A stretch of DNA of 64,000 nucleotides from Photobacterium angustum. Its GTDB lineage: Bacteria; Pseudomonadota; Gammaproteobacteria; Enterobacterales; Vibrionaceae. The notes under the pieces were generated by a model. That model saw only the letters and a program-made list of their open reading frames with translations. It was not told the DNA's origin and searched no databases. This document shows, in pieces, positions 20,648-29,326 of this stretch; position 1 is the stretch's first letter, and every line of letters starts with the position of its first letter. The stretch is from assembly GCF_002954615.1 (NCBI RefSeq), contig NZ_MSCJ01000001.1, positions 2,542,001 through 2,606,000 on the forward strand. Direction: 5' to 3'. The translations under genes were made by a program, and so were the position numbers.

Positions 20648-21365
20648 TCATCACCTGTACACTATGGTTGTAATCTGACTTTTCTTGAGTACGTAAGTCT
20701 AGGTACTGAATAGAAAATAACGCTATCGCATTACTGTTTAAGCCCGTGGTTTGTACATGAGGAATAAATTTATCGATGTTCTCAGCCATTAATACGCCCT
20801 CAAGCTCATCATTGACCTTTCGCACAATAGTCTTACCACTTTGGCAATAACTGATCTTATCTTTGTATAAATATAATCGTTTACCGGGTGAAGACGCATC
20901 CTTAATTGGCGACGTTAATGTCAATTGATACGTCTCATCTTTTGAAGCTGGCGCAGTAATACTGCGCACAGCTATGGTGTTATTTTTATATTGCTCAGAT
21001 GAGGCAAAGCCCACTGCGACAAAATTACCGCTATTACTCCAGTTAGTAGAAAAACGTAACGGAGTTATCGCAATAGTATTGCTGTTATTCGATAAACTAT
21101 CGTAATACACCGCTGGGGCAATAATCGGATAAAAGCTCAGACAATTAGATGTATAACTTAAACTGTTCGGTGCTGCATGACGGATTTCTTTGGTCATACG
21201 TGCAACTAAAAATCGGGCTTGAGACTGTAAACGCTCACGATCAACCGTATTGGTATACCCCTTTACACCAATCGCAATATAACTACCAATACCAATCATA
21301 ATGATAGATAGCACGACAATTGCTATCACCATTTCAAATAGAGTGAAACCGCGCGGCTTAGCCAT
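20637..21365 (-). CDS. mshO: MSHA minor pilin MshO
   Basis: 242 residues from the ATG at 21365, whose first base is the last base of the mshD stop (TGATG junction). The TTG codon just upstream is not needed. The type III prepilin leader is MAKPRG followed by FTLFEMVIAIVVLS, with Glu at +5 for pilin assembly. It belongs to the PilW/MshO minor pilins, processed by the prepilin peptidase and thought to prime or cap MSHA fibre assembly. It follows mshD and precedes mshP as in Vibrio. Confidence 0.9.
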   Translation of the reverse strand: MAKPRGFTLFEMVIAIVVLSIIMIGIGSYIAIGVKGYTNTVDRERLQSQARFLVARMTKEIRHAAPNSLSYTSNCLSFYPIIAPAVYYDSLSNNSNTIAITPLRFSTNWSNSGNFVAVGFASSEQYKNNTIAVRSITAPASKDETYQLTLTSPIKDASSPGKRLYLYKDKISYCQSGKTIVRKVNDELEGVLMAENIDKFIPHVQTTGLNSNAIALFSIQYLDLRTQEKSDYNHSVQVMNVL

Positions 21366-21976
21366 CAATAATTCCCCCTATAGGCGATATAGTCATATTT
21401 GCCATAGCGTCCAGCATCCACATTCACTGTGATTTTTTTCAGTGACAGTGAAGGTACATACTCAACATCAATAGTGGCATGAATATGGGCATAATTAGCG
21501 GTTGATAAACTTGGCACTAAATCTGTTAATTCACCACGACGAGAAGTTAAACTGGGTTTAACATAATTATTACCATTATATGTATAAGGGTTCGGGCATT
21601 GACTTGTATCTCCCCAACAGCCAATAAAATCATCGACGTCATTAGCCATTGCTGGATTCGTCGCTTCTAAAGGGTCATCCGGCCCTAAACGTGCTGGCAA
21701 GGTACATGGATTACGATTTCCTTTAGCGTCATCCTCACCACAGCGGTAAACACTGTCACCATTAGGATCAGAATTTTGGTCGAACTGACGCGCTAATACT
21801 TCATTAAAAATCGCATCAGCCATTGCCGCTGAACGCGCTTGATATTGAGGAACCGCAGATCGCTCAACTTGAGGAAAAAGAAAACTCACTAGAGTAATCA
21901 TCGCAATAGCGAGTAATACAATAGTGATGATCCCTTCAATAAGGGTAAAACCGTGCTGTTTTATGTAAGTATTCAC
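21365..21976 (-). CDS. mshD: MSHA minor pilin MshD
   Basis: 203 residues. The start is a GTG at 21976 inside a GTGA overlap with the mshC stop, so translation is probably coupled. The leader MNTYIKQHG precedes FTLIEGIITIVLLAIAM. At +5 this has Glu, and the next residue is Gly, as in many MshD proteins. The globular domain contains cysteine pairs (YRCGEDD with NPCTLP, and IGCWGDTSQC). It is a minor pilin of the MSHA fibre. Confidence 0.9.
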   Translation of the reverse strand: MNTYIKQHGFTLIEGIITIVLLAIAMITLVSFLFPQVERSAVPQYQARSAAMADAIFNEVLARQFDQNSDPNGDSVYRCGEDDAKGNRNPCTLPARLGPDDPLEATNPAMANDVDDFIGCWGDTSQCPNPYTYNGNNYVKPSLTSRRGELTDLVPSLSTANYAHIHATIDVEYVPSLSLKKITVNVDAGRYGKYDYIAYRGNY

Positions 21977-22464
21977 TTACTACACACCTCATCATCTTTC
22001 TTTTTATACACATAACCTTGGCTATTAATACAAAGACTGGCAGTTTGTTTATTTTTTGCCGTAATCGTAATAGTACAACCGTTAGCACACACTAACGTAG
22101 GCGCCGTTACAGATGTATTTACGGGCTGACCAAGCAAATTAAAGTACAACTTAGCACGTGTATTTCCGCCATCGACTAATGAAAATTCGGTATTGGTTTG
22201 TGATTGACGCAAGCTACCATCCGTTTCTGGATGAGCAGCGTCGCAGACACCTAAGCATTGCGAAGAAACATTCAAGGGAGCGCGTTGCCCTTGCATTGAG
22301 GATATTTGAATTTGGCGAATAACAGAAATCGCCTGATCACGGGTCAGTTGCGCATCAAACTCGCTCCGACCTGAAAAACGAGCAGCTGCAGTGGCACTGA
22401 TGATCCCAATAATTACGATCACCATAATGAGTTCAACGAGAGTAAAACCTTGTTGCTGCTTCAC
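21973..22464 (-). CDS. mshC: MSHA minor pilin MshC
   Basis: 163 residues from a GTG start at 22464 with AGGTGG just upstream. The leader MKQQQG precedes FTLVELIMVIVIIGII with Glu+5. Several cysteines (SQCLGVCDA, VCANGCTI and a C-terminal CINSQG...EVC pair) imply a disulfide-stabilised head. It is GspH/MshC-like. It is the first gene of the minor-pilin block mshCDOPQ, placed after the terminator that follows the last mshA copy, so it depends on read-through or a weak local promoter. Confidence 0.88.
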   Translation of the reverse strand: MKQQQGFTLVELIMVIVIIGIISATAAARFSGRSEFDAQLTRDQAISVIRQIQISSMQGQRAPLNVSSQCLGVCDAAHPETDGSLRQSQTNTEFSLVDGGNTRAKLYFNLLGQPVNTSVTAPTLVCANGCTITITAKNKQTASLCINSQGYVYKKKDDEVCSK

Positions 22465-22521
22465 ATTACCACCTAAACATGACCTATTTTATTGTTATGT
22501 AATTTATCAGATTAAAACAAA

Positions 22522-22549
22522 AAAGGCGCAGCCGGGTGACTGCGCCTTT
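22522..22549 (-). terminator. Terminator after mshA copy 3
   Basis: A perfect 10-bp stem, AAAGGCGCAG/CTGCGCCTTT, with an 8-base loop, followed on the minus strand by a T-run. It would limit transcription from the pilin genes into mshC. Confidence 0.85.
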
Positions 22550-22569
22550 AAATGTACATTACAGCCTAA

Positions 22570-23034
22570 CTATTCACCTGCACAATCATCACCTAACGTG
22601 ACTACTGTTGTTGCTGGAGAAGAAACGCTAGTTGCTTGGGTGTAAGTAACAATACACGCATCCGTTTTACTATTACTTTTGTAAGAGTAGGTAATAGAAG
22701 TATCATCTACTGATGAGACAACTTTCCAATCTTCATTTAAGCCTGTTACAACTTTGCCCAGTGCAGCCGATGTTGCTTTAGGGAAACCAAATGCTACTGG
22801 CACAGCCCCATCAGTCGTTGTAGAACTCGACACTGATTCAACACCATCAACCGCTGCTCGACCATAAGTAATACCCGCAGCGCCATCAATAGCACCTTTA
22901 AGACCTTGCAATGATGCTTTACGTGCGTCACCTTGTAGGTTTAAAAACTTAGGGGCTGCTGTTACTGCTAAAATGCCAAGAATGACGATAACAACAACTA
23001 ATTCAATTAAGGTAAAACCTTTTTGTTTATTCAT
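22570..23034 (-). CDS. mshA: MshA-type major pilin, copy 3 of 3
   Basis: 154 residues with leader MNKQKG cut before [17 protein letters not shown], giving a mature pilin of about 148 residues with Glu+5. The N-terminal 60 residues are nearly the same as in the two upstream copies, while the head diverges. Two cysteines (DACIVTY and DDCAGE) should form the C-terminal disulfide loop. The Shine-Dalgarno AAGGA is good. A Ser/Thr-rich stretch (SVSSSTTTDG, SVSSPATT) could be an O-glycosylation region, which is inference. It is the last of three tandem pilins and is directly followed by a strong terminator. Confidence 0.92.
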   Translation of the reverse strand: MNKQKGFTLIELVVVIVILGILAVTAAPKFLNLQGDARKASLQGLKGAIDGAAGITYGRAAVDGVESVSSSTTTDGAVPVAFGFPKATSAALGKVVTGLNEDWKVVSSVDDTSITYSYKSNSKTDACIVTYTQATSVSSPATTVVTLGDDCAGE

Positions 23035-23052
23035 TTTTACTTCCTTGTGAAA

Positions 23053-23547
23053 TTACTTACATGAATCGCCTGATGTAATTGCTAATGTTGAAGCTGCGTT
23101 AGATACATCAGCAGCTTTGTATTCAACATAACAACCTGTAGCTTCAATGGTTGCTGCGTTTGAACCTGCGGCGACCAAATTATCAAATGTAACAAGATAC
23201 GAACCAGTCCCCGTTGAACCAGATACTGCACCGATCCAATCACCACCACTTTCTAATCCATTAACAGCCTTAACAATACCATTCGCATCCGCAGCAGGAT
23301 AACCATATACGACATTGATACCTTCAATCTGCTTTCCAGATGCGGCGCCTTCCACGCCATCAATCGCAGCTTTACCGTAAACAATGCTAGCTGCACCTTG
23401 AATTGCGCCTTTCAGCCCTTGGAGAGAAGCATTACGGGCATCATTCTGAAGGTTCAAAAACTTAGGTGCAGCCGTTACTGCAAGAATACCTAAGATAACA
23501 ATGACAACGACCAACTCAATTAAGGTAAAGCCTTTTTGCTTAATCAT
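23053..23547 (-). CDS. mshA: MshA-type major pilin, copy 2 of 3
   Basis: 164 residues. The leader MIKQKG precedes [17 protein letters not shown] with Glu+5. The helix and the following [18 protein letters not shown] segment match the neighbours. The head is longer and Gly/Ala/Ser-rich ([10 protein letters not shown]), with cysteines in GCYVEYK and the final DSCK, so only one disulfide is possible. It lies 18 bases upstream of copy 3 with its own AAGGA ribosome-binding site. Between it and copy 1 there is a hairpin. Either subunit switching or copolymers of several pilins is possible. Confidence 0.92.
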   Translation of the reverse strand: MIKQKGFTLIELVVVIVILGILAVTAAPKFLNLQNDARNASLQGLKGAIQGAASIVYGKAAIDGVEGAASGKQIEGINVVYGYPAADANGIVKAVNGLESGGDWIGAVSGSTGTGSYLVTFDNLVAAGSNAATIEATGCYVEYKAADVSNAASTLAITSGDSCK

Positions 23548-23570
23548 AAATGTACATCCTTGTGGTTTTA

Positions 23571-23607
23571 TTTAATTAAGCCCCATCACAAATGAAGCTT
23601 AATTAAA
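23571..23607. repeat. Perfect inverted repeat between pilin copies 1 and 2
   Basis: TTTAATTAAGC at 23571-23581 and its exact complement GCTTAATTAAA at 23597-23607 are separated by 15 bases. It sits immediately beside the terminator hairpin at 23605-23630 and upstream of pilin copy 2, so it may be an operator or part of a compound terminator. Confidence 0.55.
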
Positions 23608-23630
23608 TAGCGCTCATCCGAGCGCTATTT
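23605..23630 (-). terminator. Terminator or attenuator after mshA copy 1
   Basis: A perfect stem AAATAGCGCT/AGCGCTATTT with a 6-base loop, followed on the minus strand by TTTAATTAA. The U-run is short, so partial termination is likely. Confidence 0.65.
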
Positions 23631-23636
23631 GCGGTA

Positions 23637-24107
23637 TTAGCTACAAGAGTTACCTGTTGCTACTACTGTCGTTGAAGCTGCTGCAGAAGCACTTTTAGCT
23701 TGTGTGTATTCAACGTAACAAGCATCAGCACTCGTCAAATATGAATCTTTACCTTTGAATGTACACTTGATTGAGTCACCACTTGGTGTACCACATGTCC
23801 AATCAGTGCTTAGACCATTTACTGCCGCACCAAGAGCAGCTGAAGTCGCTTGAGGGTAGCCAAACTTAATAGGAATACCAGAAACCTCTGCGTCAGCCGC
23901 ATCACTTGCTTCTAAACCATTAATAGCAGCTTTACCGTACACGATACCTGCAGCGCCTTGGATAGAACCTTTTAAACCTTCTAGTGATGCTTTACGTGCA
24001 TCGTTTTGAAGGTTCATGAACTTAGGTGCAGCCGTTACCGCAAGAATACCTAAAATCACGATAACAACGACTAATTCGATTAGCGTAAAGCCACCTTGAC
24101 GTTTCAT
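23637..24107 (-). CDS. mshA: MshA-type major pilin, copy 1 of 3
   Basis: 156 residues from the ATG at 24107, chosen because it gives a 6-residue leader MKRQGG and suitable spacing from AGAGAG. An ATG two codons earlier is also possible. The mature protein begins [17 protein letters not shown]. Unlike the other copies it has four cysteines (DWTCGTP, IKCTF, DACYVEY, NSCS), so two disulfides. It directly follows mshB, the standard position of mshA, and is the best candidate for the ancestral gene. The C-terminal run SASAAASTTVVATGNS is a possible glycosylation site (inference). Confidence 0.92.
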   Translation of the reverse strand: MKRQGGFTLIELVVVIVILGILAVTAAPKFMNLQNDARKASLEGLKGSIQGAAGIVYGKAAINGLEASDAADAEVSGIPIKFGYPQATSAALGAAVNGLSTDWTCGTPSGDSIKCTFKGKDSYLTSADACYVEYTQAKSASAAASTTVVATGNSCS

Positions 24108-24121
24108 ATACATTTCTCTCT

Positions 24122-24712
24122 TTATTTCAAATCTACTTCAACACGGCCCACTGCCGGTTGGTAAGTAAAAGAATGCCCAGCTAATGGATTCACTTCGCCT
24201 GAGCTGTTTTTGCTAGCTGATGCTAGCTGGTAATAACGACACTGTTTAGCGGCACCTGTGCCTTCAACCGTGACGAAAAATAAATCTTTGCCACTCGCAA
24301 GATCATCGCGTGATGTCGTTGCTAACGGTGGGTTTTGCATCAATTCTTGCAACAAATCTAAACAGTCCGTCGCAGTCATATCGACCACATCAGTTGTTGC
24401 ACTGGTGTTTAACGCAAACGGATAACCAGGACGTATATTTAACGTGGTATCTTCTTGGGTTAATTTAAATTCAGTACCGTCGTAATCAACAATATTATTA
24501 TTTCCACTATCAACAGGACGACCATACGCTTCCCATTGTGCTCTTGCTGAAATCACAGCGGTTGCAAAACCACCCGTCATTCCTTCTATTGCAGATTGCT
24601 TAGCTTGATCGGTGATATTCATAAACCGAGGTAAAGCGGTTGCCGCTAAGATCCCGAGCACAATAATCACAACGACTAATTCGATAAGCGAAAAGCCGGC
24701 GTTTTTTTTCAT
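24122..24712 (-). CDS. mshB: MSHA pilin-like protein MshB
   Basis: 196 residues with leader MKKNAG before [17 protein letters not shown] and Glu+5, followed by LPRFMNITDQAKQSAIEGM. The Shine-Dalgarno is good (GGATAGGGAA). MshB is a minor pilin encoded just before mshA. Two cysteines (TDCLDLL and KQCRYYQ) probably pair. Only 30 bases separate it from mshF, so it may share the assembly-gene transcript. High pilin expression may need a promoter inside mshF that I cannot identify. Confidence 0.9.
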   Translation of the reverse strand: MKKNAGFSLIELVVVIIVLGILAATALPRFMNITDQAKQSAIEGMTGGFATAVISARAQWEAYGRPVDSGNNNIVDYDGTEFKLTQEDTTLNIRPGYPFALNTSATTDVVDMTATDCLDLLQELMQNPPLATTSRDDLASGKDLFFVTVEGTGAAKQCRYYQLASASKNSSGEVNPLAGHSFTYQPAVGRVEVDLK

Positions 24713-24742
24713 TTCCCTATCCTTACTGTAAGAAACTCGACA

Positions 24743-25219
24743 CTATAGCGACAAATTACTGGCAATATGTATTTTGTCATTAATATAAAGTATTGCCAAT
24801 TTTTTCTTAATGCCTATGTCATATAAACATGTATTATAACTGCTTGAATCATCAGTTTTTCTATAACTAAATGAATTATATTCAGGCTTTCCTATTCCAT
24901 TTGATAATAAAGACCATATTTTAGGGCAGTCCAACGCCCCCTGTTTCAACACAATTGGCCATCCTAATTGGGTATATTCAAACGCAATATCACCAACCTT
25001 GTCGGAATGAGGTTTATTATTTAATTCCCAGTTCTGGCGCAGGTTTACAGCACCTTGATACAAATTATTTCGGGTTAAATCAAACTGAAGAAACTTGGCA
25101 TTTTTCTGTACTTGCTGCCATTCGTATAACAAAACACTTATTAATATAAATGTAATTATTAGCCACGAAATATTTTGTAACCTTTTTTTGTGCTGTAACT
25201 CACGATCCCTTAGCGACAT
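24743..25219 (-). CDS. mshF: MSHA biogenesis protein MshF
   Basis: 158 residues with one N-terminal membrane segment (about residues 17-34, including SWLIITFILISVLLYEW) and a periplasmic domain with cysteines in ALDCPKIW and YNTCLYD. It overlaps the end of mshG by 20 bases and has the position and size of MshF in Vibrio. The family's role is poorly defined. It is probably an inner-membrane assembly factor. Base composition is more AT-rich than the flanking mshG. Confidence 0.8.
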   Translation of the reverse strand: MSLRDRELQHKKRLQNISWLIITFILISVLLYEWQQVQKNAKFLQFDLTRNNLYQGAVNLRQNWELNNKPHSDKVGDIAFEYTQLGWPIVLKQGALDCPKIWSLLSNGIGKPEYNSFSYRKTDDSSSYNTCLYDIGIKKKLAILYINDKIHIASNLSL

Positions 25220-26426
25220 CGAGCATTCCCCACATAGGTAAAAAGATACCTAAGGCTAATAACAACACCATGCCAGCCACAACAACCAACATGATTGGCT
25301 CTATTCGAGCCGTTAATGTTTTTAAATCGTATTCCACTTCACGATCATAAAAATCAGCGACTTCTAACAGCAACTCATCGACTTGACCGGTTTCTTCGCC
25401 TACGGCAATCATTTGTAAAACGAGTGGCGTAAACACCCCTGATTTGGTTGCCGTTCGTGAAATACTGCTGCCGCCTTCGATCCCTTGCTTCATTTCTATC
25501 AAACGGTTTTCTAAAAAGCGATTACCTAACGATTCCGCTGCCATTTGAATCGCTTGATTTAAAGGCACACCAGCACGGATCATTAAAGAAAACGTACGAG
25601 CAAAACGCGCCATTTGAGCACGATTAACAATGCTTCCCGTAATAGGCATACGTAAGCGCCAGTTATCCCACTTTTCGGCACCTTTTGGCGTATTACGCCA
25701 AAATCGTATACCTAACCAAATAGCGACGGATACGCCAATCATCATCGGCCAGTAATGAACAAAAAAGTTCGATGTTCCAATCAACACTCGAGTTGGCCAT
25801 GGCAGTTCAACGCCAAAGCGCGAGAACATCGACGCAAATTGTGGAATAACTTTGGTATTTAATATCCCCATTGCTATCACGATAGCCGTTAATACAAATG
25901 TGGGATAACGCATCGCCGACTTAATTTGTCGACGGGTATTCATCTCTTGTTCGTAGTAATTCGCAAGCTGTAACAATACCTGATCAAGACGACCTGTATT
26001 TTCGCCGACATGGATCATCGAGATAAATAACCGAGAAAAAACCCGAGGATGTTGCTGCATCGCCACTGACAACGCGCGACCATTCGTCAAATCAAGGGTT
26101 AACGCTTCTAGGGTTGTTTTTAATAAAGGGTGACTCGCACTTTGCGATAAACCTTTAAAAGCCCGTAATAGTGGGACACCCGCTTTGGTTAAACTGTATA
26201 GCTGTCGACAAAAGATCACGAGAACTTCTAGCGGTAATTGCGCTTGAAACAAAGCACTTAAATCAAACGCTTGACCTTTTGCTTTACCGTGCGATTCTCG
26301 GATCTCAAGGGGGATCACACCTTGACGTATCAAGAGATCGGCTGCGGCATTAGCATTTGATGCTTCAATCGTTCCCTGTTTTAATTGGCCTTTCTCACCG
26401 CGCCCTCGGTAGCTAAATACTGCCAT
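25200..26426 (-). CDS. mshG: MSHA inner-membrane platform protein MshG (PilC/GspF family)
   Basis: 408 residues with two GspF/PilC repeats, each opening with a segment like FCRQLYSLTKAGVPLLRAF (near residue 73) and FARTFSLMIRAGVPLNQAI (near residue 272), and three hydrophobic segments near residues 170-195, 220-240 and 375-400. This is the polytopic platform that couples the MshE ATPase to pilin polymerisation. Length and start (MAVFSYRGRG) are typical. It follows mshE with a 14-base gap. Confidence 0.95.
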   Translation of the reverse strand: MAVFSYRGRGEKGQLKQGTIEASNANAAADLLIRQGVIPLEIRESHGKAKGQAFDLSALFQAQLPLEVLVIFCRQLYSLTKAGVPLLRAFKGLSQSASHPLLKTTLEALTLDLTNGRALSVAMQQHPRVFSRLFISMIHVGENTGRLDQVLLQLANYYEQEMNTRRQIKSAMRYPTFVLTAIVIAMGILNTKVIPQFASMFSRFGVELPWPTRVLIGTSNFFVHYWPMMIGVSVAIWLGIRFWRNTPKGAEKWDNWRLRMPITGSIVNRAQMARFARTFSLMIRAGVPLNQAIQMAAESLGNRFLENRLIEMKQGIEGGSSISRTATKSGVFTPLVLQMIAVGEETGQVDELLLEVADFYDREVEYDLKTLTARIEPIMLVVVAGMVLLLALGIFLPMWGMLDVAKGS

Positions 26427-26440
26427 CTTCGTCTCTACTA

Positions 26441-28153
26441 CTAGTTAAGAACATCCAGTACTTCACCTTCACCAAGAAGCAGTACTTCATCAATGCTGGT
26501 CTTACCCGCTAAAGCAAGCTCCATTGCAGATTCCACCAGCGGTTTATAGCCTTCACTCTTTCTCGCCAGTTGGGTAAATAGCACCGCATTATTTTGGCGT
26601 AGCGCATCCATCATATCTTGACGCATCTCAAGTAATTCAAAGACACCAATACGGCCTTTGTAACCAGTAAAGTTACAGCTATGACACCCTCGTCCACGAC
26701 GGAAAACATGATTGTTGTAGAATGGGAAACGGGTTTCTAGCCACGCTTTTTGTCCCAGCTCTAAAGCCGCATCTTCACCACAATCACTACAAATACGACG
26801 TACCAATCGCTGCGCTAATACTGCACGAACGGCACTTGCCACCAAGTAACCCGGCGCTTCCATATCGATCATACGCAGTGCACTGTCTACCGCATCGTTA
26901 GTATGAAGTGTAGATAAGACTAGGTGACCCGTTAATGCCGAACGCAAGCCAATTTCGACAGTTTCCTGATCGCGCATCTCACCAATTAAAATGACATCGG
27001 GATCCTGACGTAAAAAAGTGCGTAGAATAGATGAGAAATTAAGCCCAATCTTGCTGTTTACCTGAACTTGGTTAACACGCGGCAATCGATATTCAACCGG
27101 ATCTTCGGCAGTAATGAGTTTCTTACCCGGCTTATTTAATTCGCTTAATGCGCCATATAGCGTCGTAGTTTTACCTGAACCTGTTGGCCCTGTTACCAAA
27201 ATCATGCCATGAGGACGTTTTAGCTGGCGACGAAAACGCTGCACGATATCATCCGGCATACCGATTTCATCAAGGCTTAAAATACCGGCTGACTGATCAA
27301 GTAAACGCATTACTACCGATTCGCCATGTTGAATTGGCATAGTAGAAATACGCACATCAACCGAGCGGTTACGCACCATCATGTTAAAGCGTCCATCTTG
27401 AGGCAGACGCTTTTCTGAAATATCGAGGCCGCTCATTAGCTTTAAACGCAATACTAACGCAGAAGAAATACTGCTCTCATCAATCAGGTTTTCATGCAGT
27501 ACACCATCAATACGTTGACGGATACGCAACACTTCAGCATCTGGCTCTATGTGAATATCTGAAGCGCCCACTTGCACTGCATCTTCAAACAATGAGTTGA
27601 TCAGTTTTACAACAGTCACTTCTTCATTATCGGCCTCTTCCATGCCGAATGTGAATGTGTGGTGATCTTGGTGCTCTGCTTTTAATTGCTCAGCAAATGA
27701 CGCAATTTCTTGTGTTCTACGATAGTAGCGATCAAAGGCTGCCAACAACTGACGTTCTGGCGCAATCACAAGTTCAACACGGTATTGACTCAGCTGATCA
27801 AACACCGCTTCTTGTGCCGCTAAGTCAGCAGGATCACTCATCGCAACACGAACCGTATCACCGTGCTGACCTAAGACTAAAGCACGCAAGCGACGCGCAT
27901 TTACTTCTGAAAGTAAACCAACATGTTCGCTATCCACTTGCACTCGTGTTAAATCAACAAGCGGCACATCAAGTTGTCGCGCCAAAAACTGCAGCATTTG
28001 CTGTTCAGTAAGAAATCCTAAATTAATTAGGGTGTCACCGAGCTTACGTCCCGTTGATTGCTGTTTTGTCAGTGCTTGTTCTAGTTGTTGCTGAGTAATA
28101 ATATTTTCATCAACTAGAAGATCGCCTAAGCGTTTACGTAATCGAATTTGCAT
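26441..28153 (-). CDS. mshE: MSHA extension ATPase MshE with c-di-GMP-binding N-domain
   Basis: 570 residues of the GspE/PilB ATPase family. The N-terminal part has the MshEN double motif: RLGDLLVDENIITQQQL at residues 8-24 and KLGDTLINLGFLTEQQM at residues 37-53. In V. cholerae this domain binds c-di-GMP and activates the pilus. Walker A is GPTGSGKTTT near residue 320, the Asp box contains AEDPVEYRLP, and Walker B is DPDVILIGEMRD. A four-cysteine zinc site (ICSDCGED ... GCHSCNFTG) lies near residues 455-490. It powers pilin assembly at the inner membrane. Confidence 0.96.
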   Translation of the reverse strand: MQIRLRKRLGDLLVDENIITQQQLEQALTKQQSTGRKLGDTLINLGFLTEQQMLQFLARQLDVPLVDLTRVQVDSEHVGLLSEVNARRLRALVLGQHGDTVRVAMSDPADLAAQEAVFDQLSQYRVELVIAPERQLLAAFDRYYRRTQEIASFAEQLKAEHQDHHTFTFGMEEADNEEVTVVKLINSLFEDAVQVGASDIHIEPDAEVLRIRQRIDGVLHENLIDESSISSALVLRLKLMSGLDISEKRLPQDGRFNMMVRNRSVDVRISTMPIQHGESVVMRLLDQSAGILSLDEIGMPDDIVQRFRRQLKRPHGMILVTGPTGSGKTTTLYGALSELNKPGKKLITAEDPVEYRLPRVNQVQVNSKIGLNFSSILRTFLRQDPDVILIGEMRDQETVEIGLRSALTGHLVLSTLHTNDAVDSALRMIDMEAPGYLVASAVRAVLAQRLVRRICSDCGEDAALELGQKAWLETRFPFYNNHVFRRGRGCHSCNFTGYKGRIGVFELLEMRQDMMDALRQNNAVLFTQLARKSEGYKPLVESAMELALAGKTSIDEVLLLGEGEVLDVLN

Positions 28154-28156
28154 CGG

Positions 28157-29326
28157 CTAGCTCCTATGCGATTTTAATGCAACTAAACGCTGCTGAATAA
28201 ATTGTTGTGATGACGCTGAGATATTACCTAGCTGTAATGCTTTTTGGTAAGACTCACGGGCTTTCTCTGCATTACCACTCCGGTCTTGAGCAATCGCTAA
28301 TCCCATCCACCAGCGGCCATCAAATGACGCTAAGCGCACTAATTGTTGATAACTTTGAAGTGCTACCACATTGTTATTTAACCTTTGTGCTAACGCACCA
28401 CGCATGGCTAAATACTGCGAATCCATACTGCCACTTTTATCATTTAACACAGCTAATGCCGCTTGATTTTGGTTTTCATTGACCAATAATTTTGCGAGTG
28501 TTAAACGTAACTGTGGTTGATTCGGTTGCTTTGCTAGCCCTTTTTCAAGCGTCGCAATCGCTTCTCTTACATTGCCTCGCCCATAATACAATGCCGCTAA
28601 ACGTTGTCTTACCATGATCCAATCCGGACGATAATTTAAAGCCGACTCTAAATTAACAACCGCTTGTTTACTGTTTTGCTGCTCTAAGGCTTTTTCTGCA
28701 TTCAAATATTCAACTTGCGCCAATTCTTTTGGCGTTAAGGAAACCGTTTGAATCGATAATTCACTTTTAACGGGTTTAGGCGCAGGCGGCTTTGGCTGCG
28801 CTTTATGTTCTTGCTCAACCGCAGCCAATGCTTTTTCATAACCACTTTCATAGCCTTGATCATAAGAGCTTTGTAACTCTTTTTGTTCATCTTCACTTTC
28901 AAGTGATTCTTGAGCGACAGGCATATTCGCAAGCTCAGCTATCGCTGATTTATCAATACTCTTTGAATGTGATTTTTCTGTAACAACTGCCGTTTTATTT
29001 TCATCTGATGTTACAGGTGCTTTCACTGCAATGGTTGATAACGGTTTAACTGATGCAATCTCTTTCGTTGTTTCCGGTTGTTCAACAATCGGCTCTGCAG
29101 CTATTTCTGTTTGTGCCATAGCCGGTGTAACCACACTATCTGGTTGATTGAACCACCACGCCATACCGACAAATGCCATGATACAACAACCAACGGTTAC
29201 CCATTTAGGCCATACTGATGTTGGTATAGGTGCTATTTCTGCTGCACGTAATGGAGAGCCCTGCTGCGATGCAGAAGCGAGTTTTACTTGGCTCAACTCA
29301 TTAAGTCGGCGATTTAATTCACTCAT
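28157..29326 (-). CDS. mshN: MSHA biogenesis protein MshN (TPR protein)
   Basis: 389 residues from the ATG at 29326, inside an ATGA overlap with the mshM stop and with GGAG upstream. The start could be read 12 codons earlier, but homology and coupling favour this one. One membrane segment lies near residues 42-58 (VTVGCCIMAFVGMAWWF), then an acidic, Pro-rich linker, then tetratricopeptide-like repeats from about residue 205 onward (EKALEQQNSKQAVVNLESAL, EAIATLEKGLAKQPNQPQL). It is thought to scaffold the assembly apparatus in the periplasm. Confidence 0.88.
   Translation of the reverse strand: MSELNRRLNELSQVKLASASQQGSPLRAAEIAPIPTSVWPKWVTVGCCIMAFVGMAWWFNQPDSVVTPAMAQTEIAAEPIVEQPETTKEIASVKPLSTIAVKAPVTSDENKTAVVTEKSHSKSIDKSAIAELANMPVAQESLESEDEQKELQSSYDQGYESGYEKALAAVEQEHKAQPKPPAPKPVKSELSIQTVSLTPKELAQVEYLNAEKALEQQNSKQAVVNLESALNYRPDWIMVRQRLAALYYGRGNVREAIATLEKGLAKQPNQPQLRLTLAKLLVNENQNQAALAVLNDKSGSMDSQYLAMRGALAQRLNNNVVALQSYQQLVRLASFDGRWWMGLAIAQDRSGNAEKARESYQKALQLGNISASSQQFIQQRLVALKSHRS

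Noticed and set aside
22570..24107. Silent pilin cassettes (pilS-like)
   Set aside because: All three copies have full leaders, start codons and ribosome-binding sites, so they are complete genes and not promoterless cassettes.
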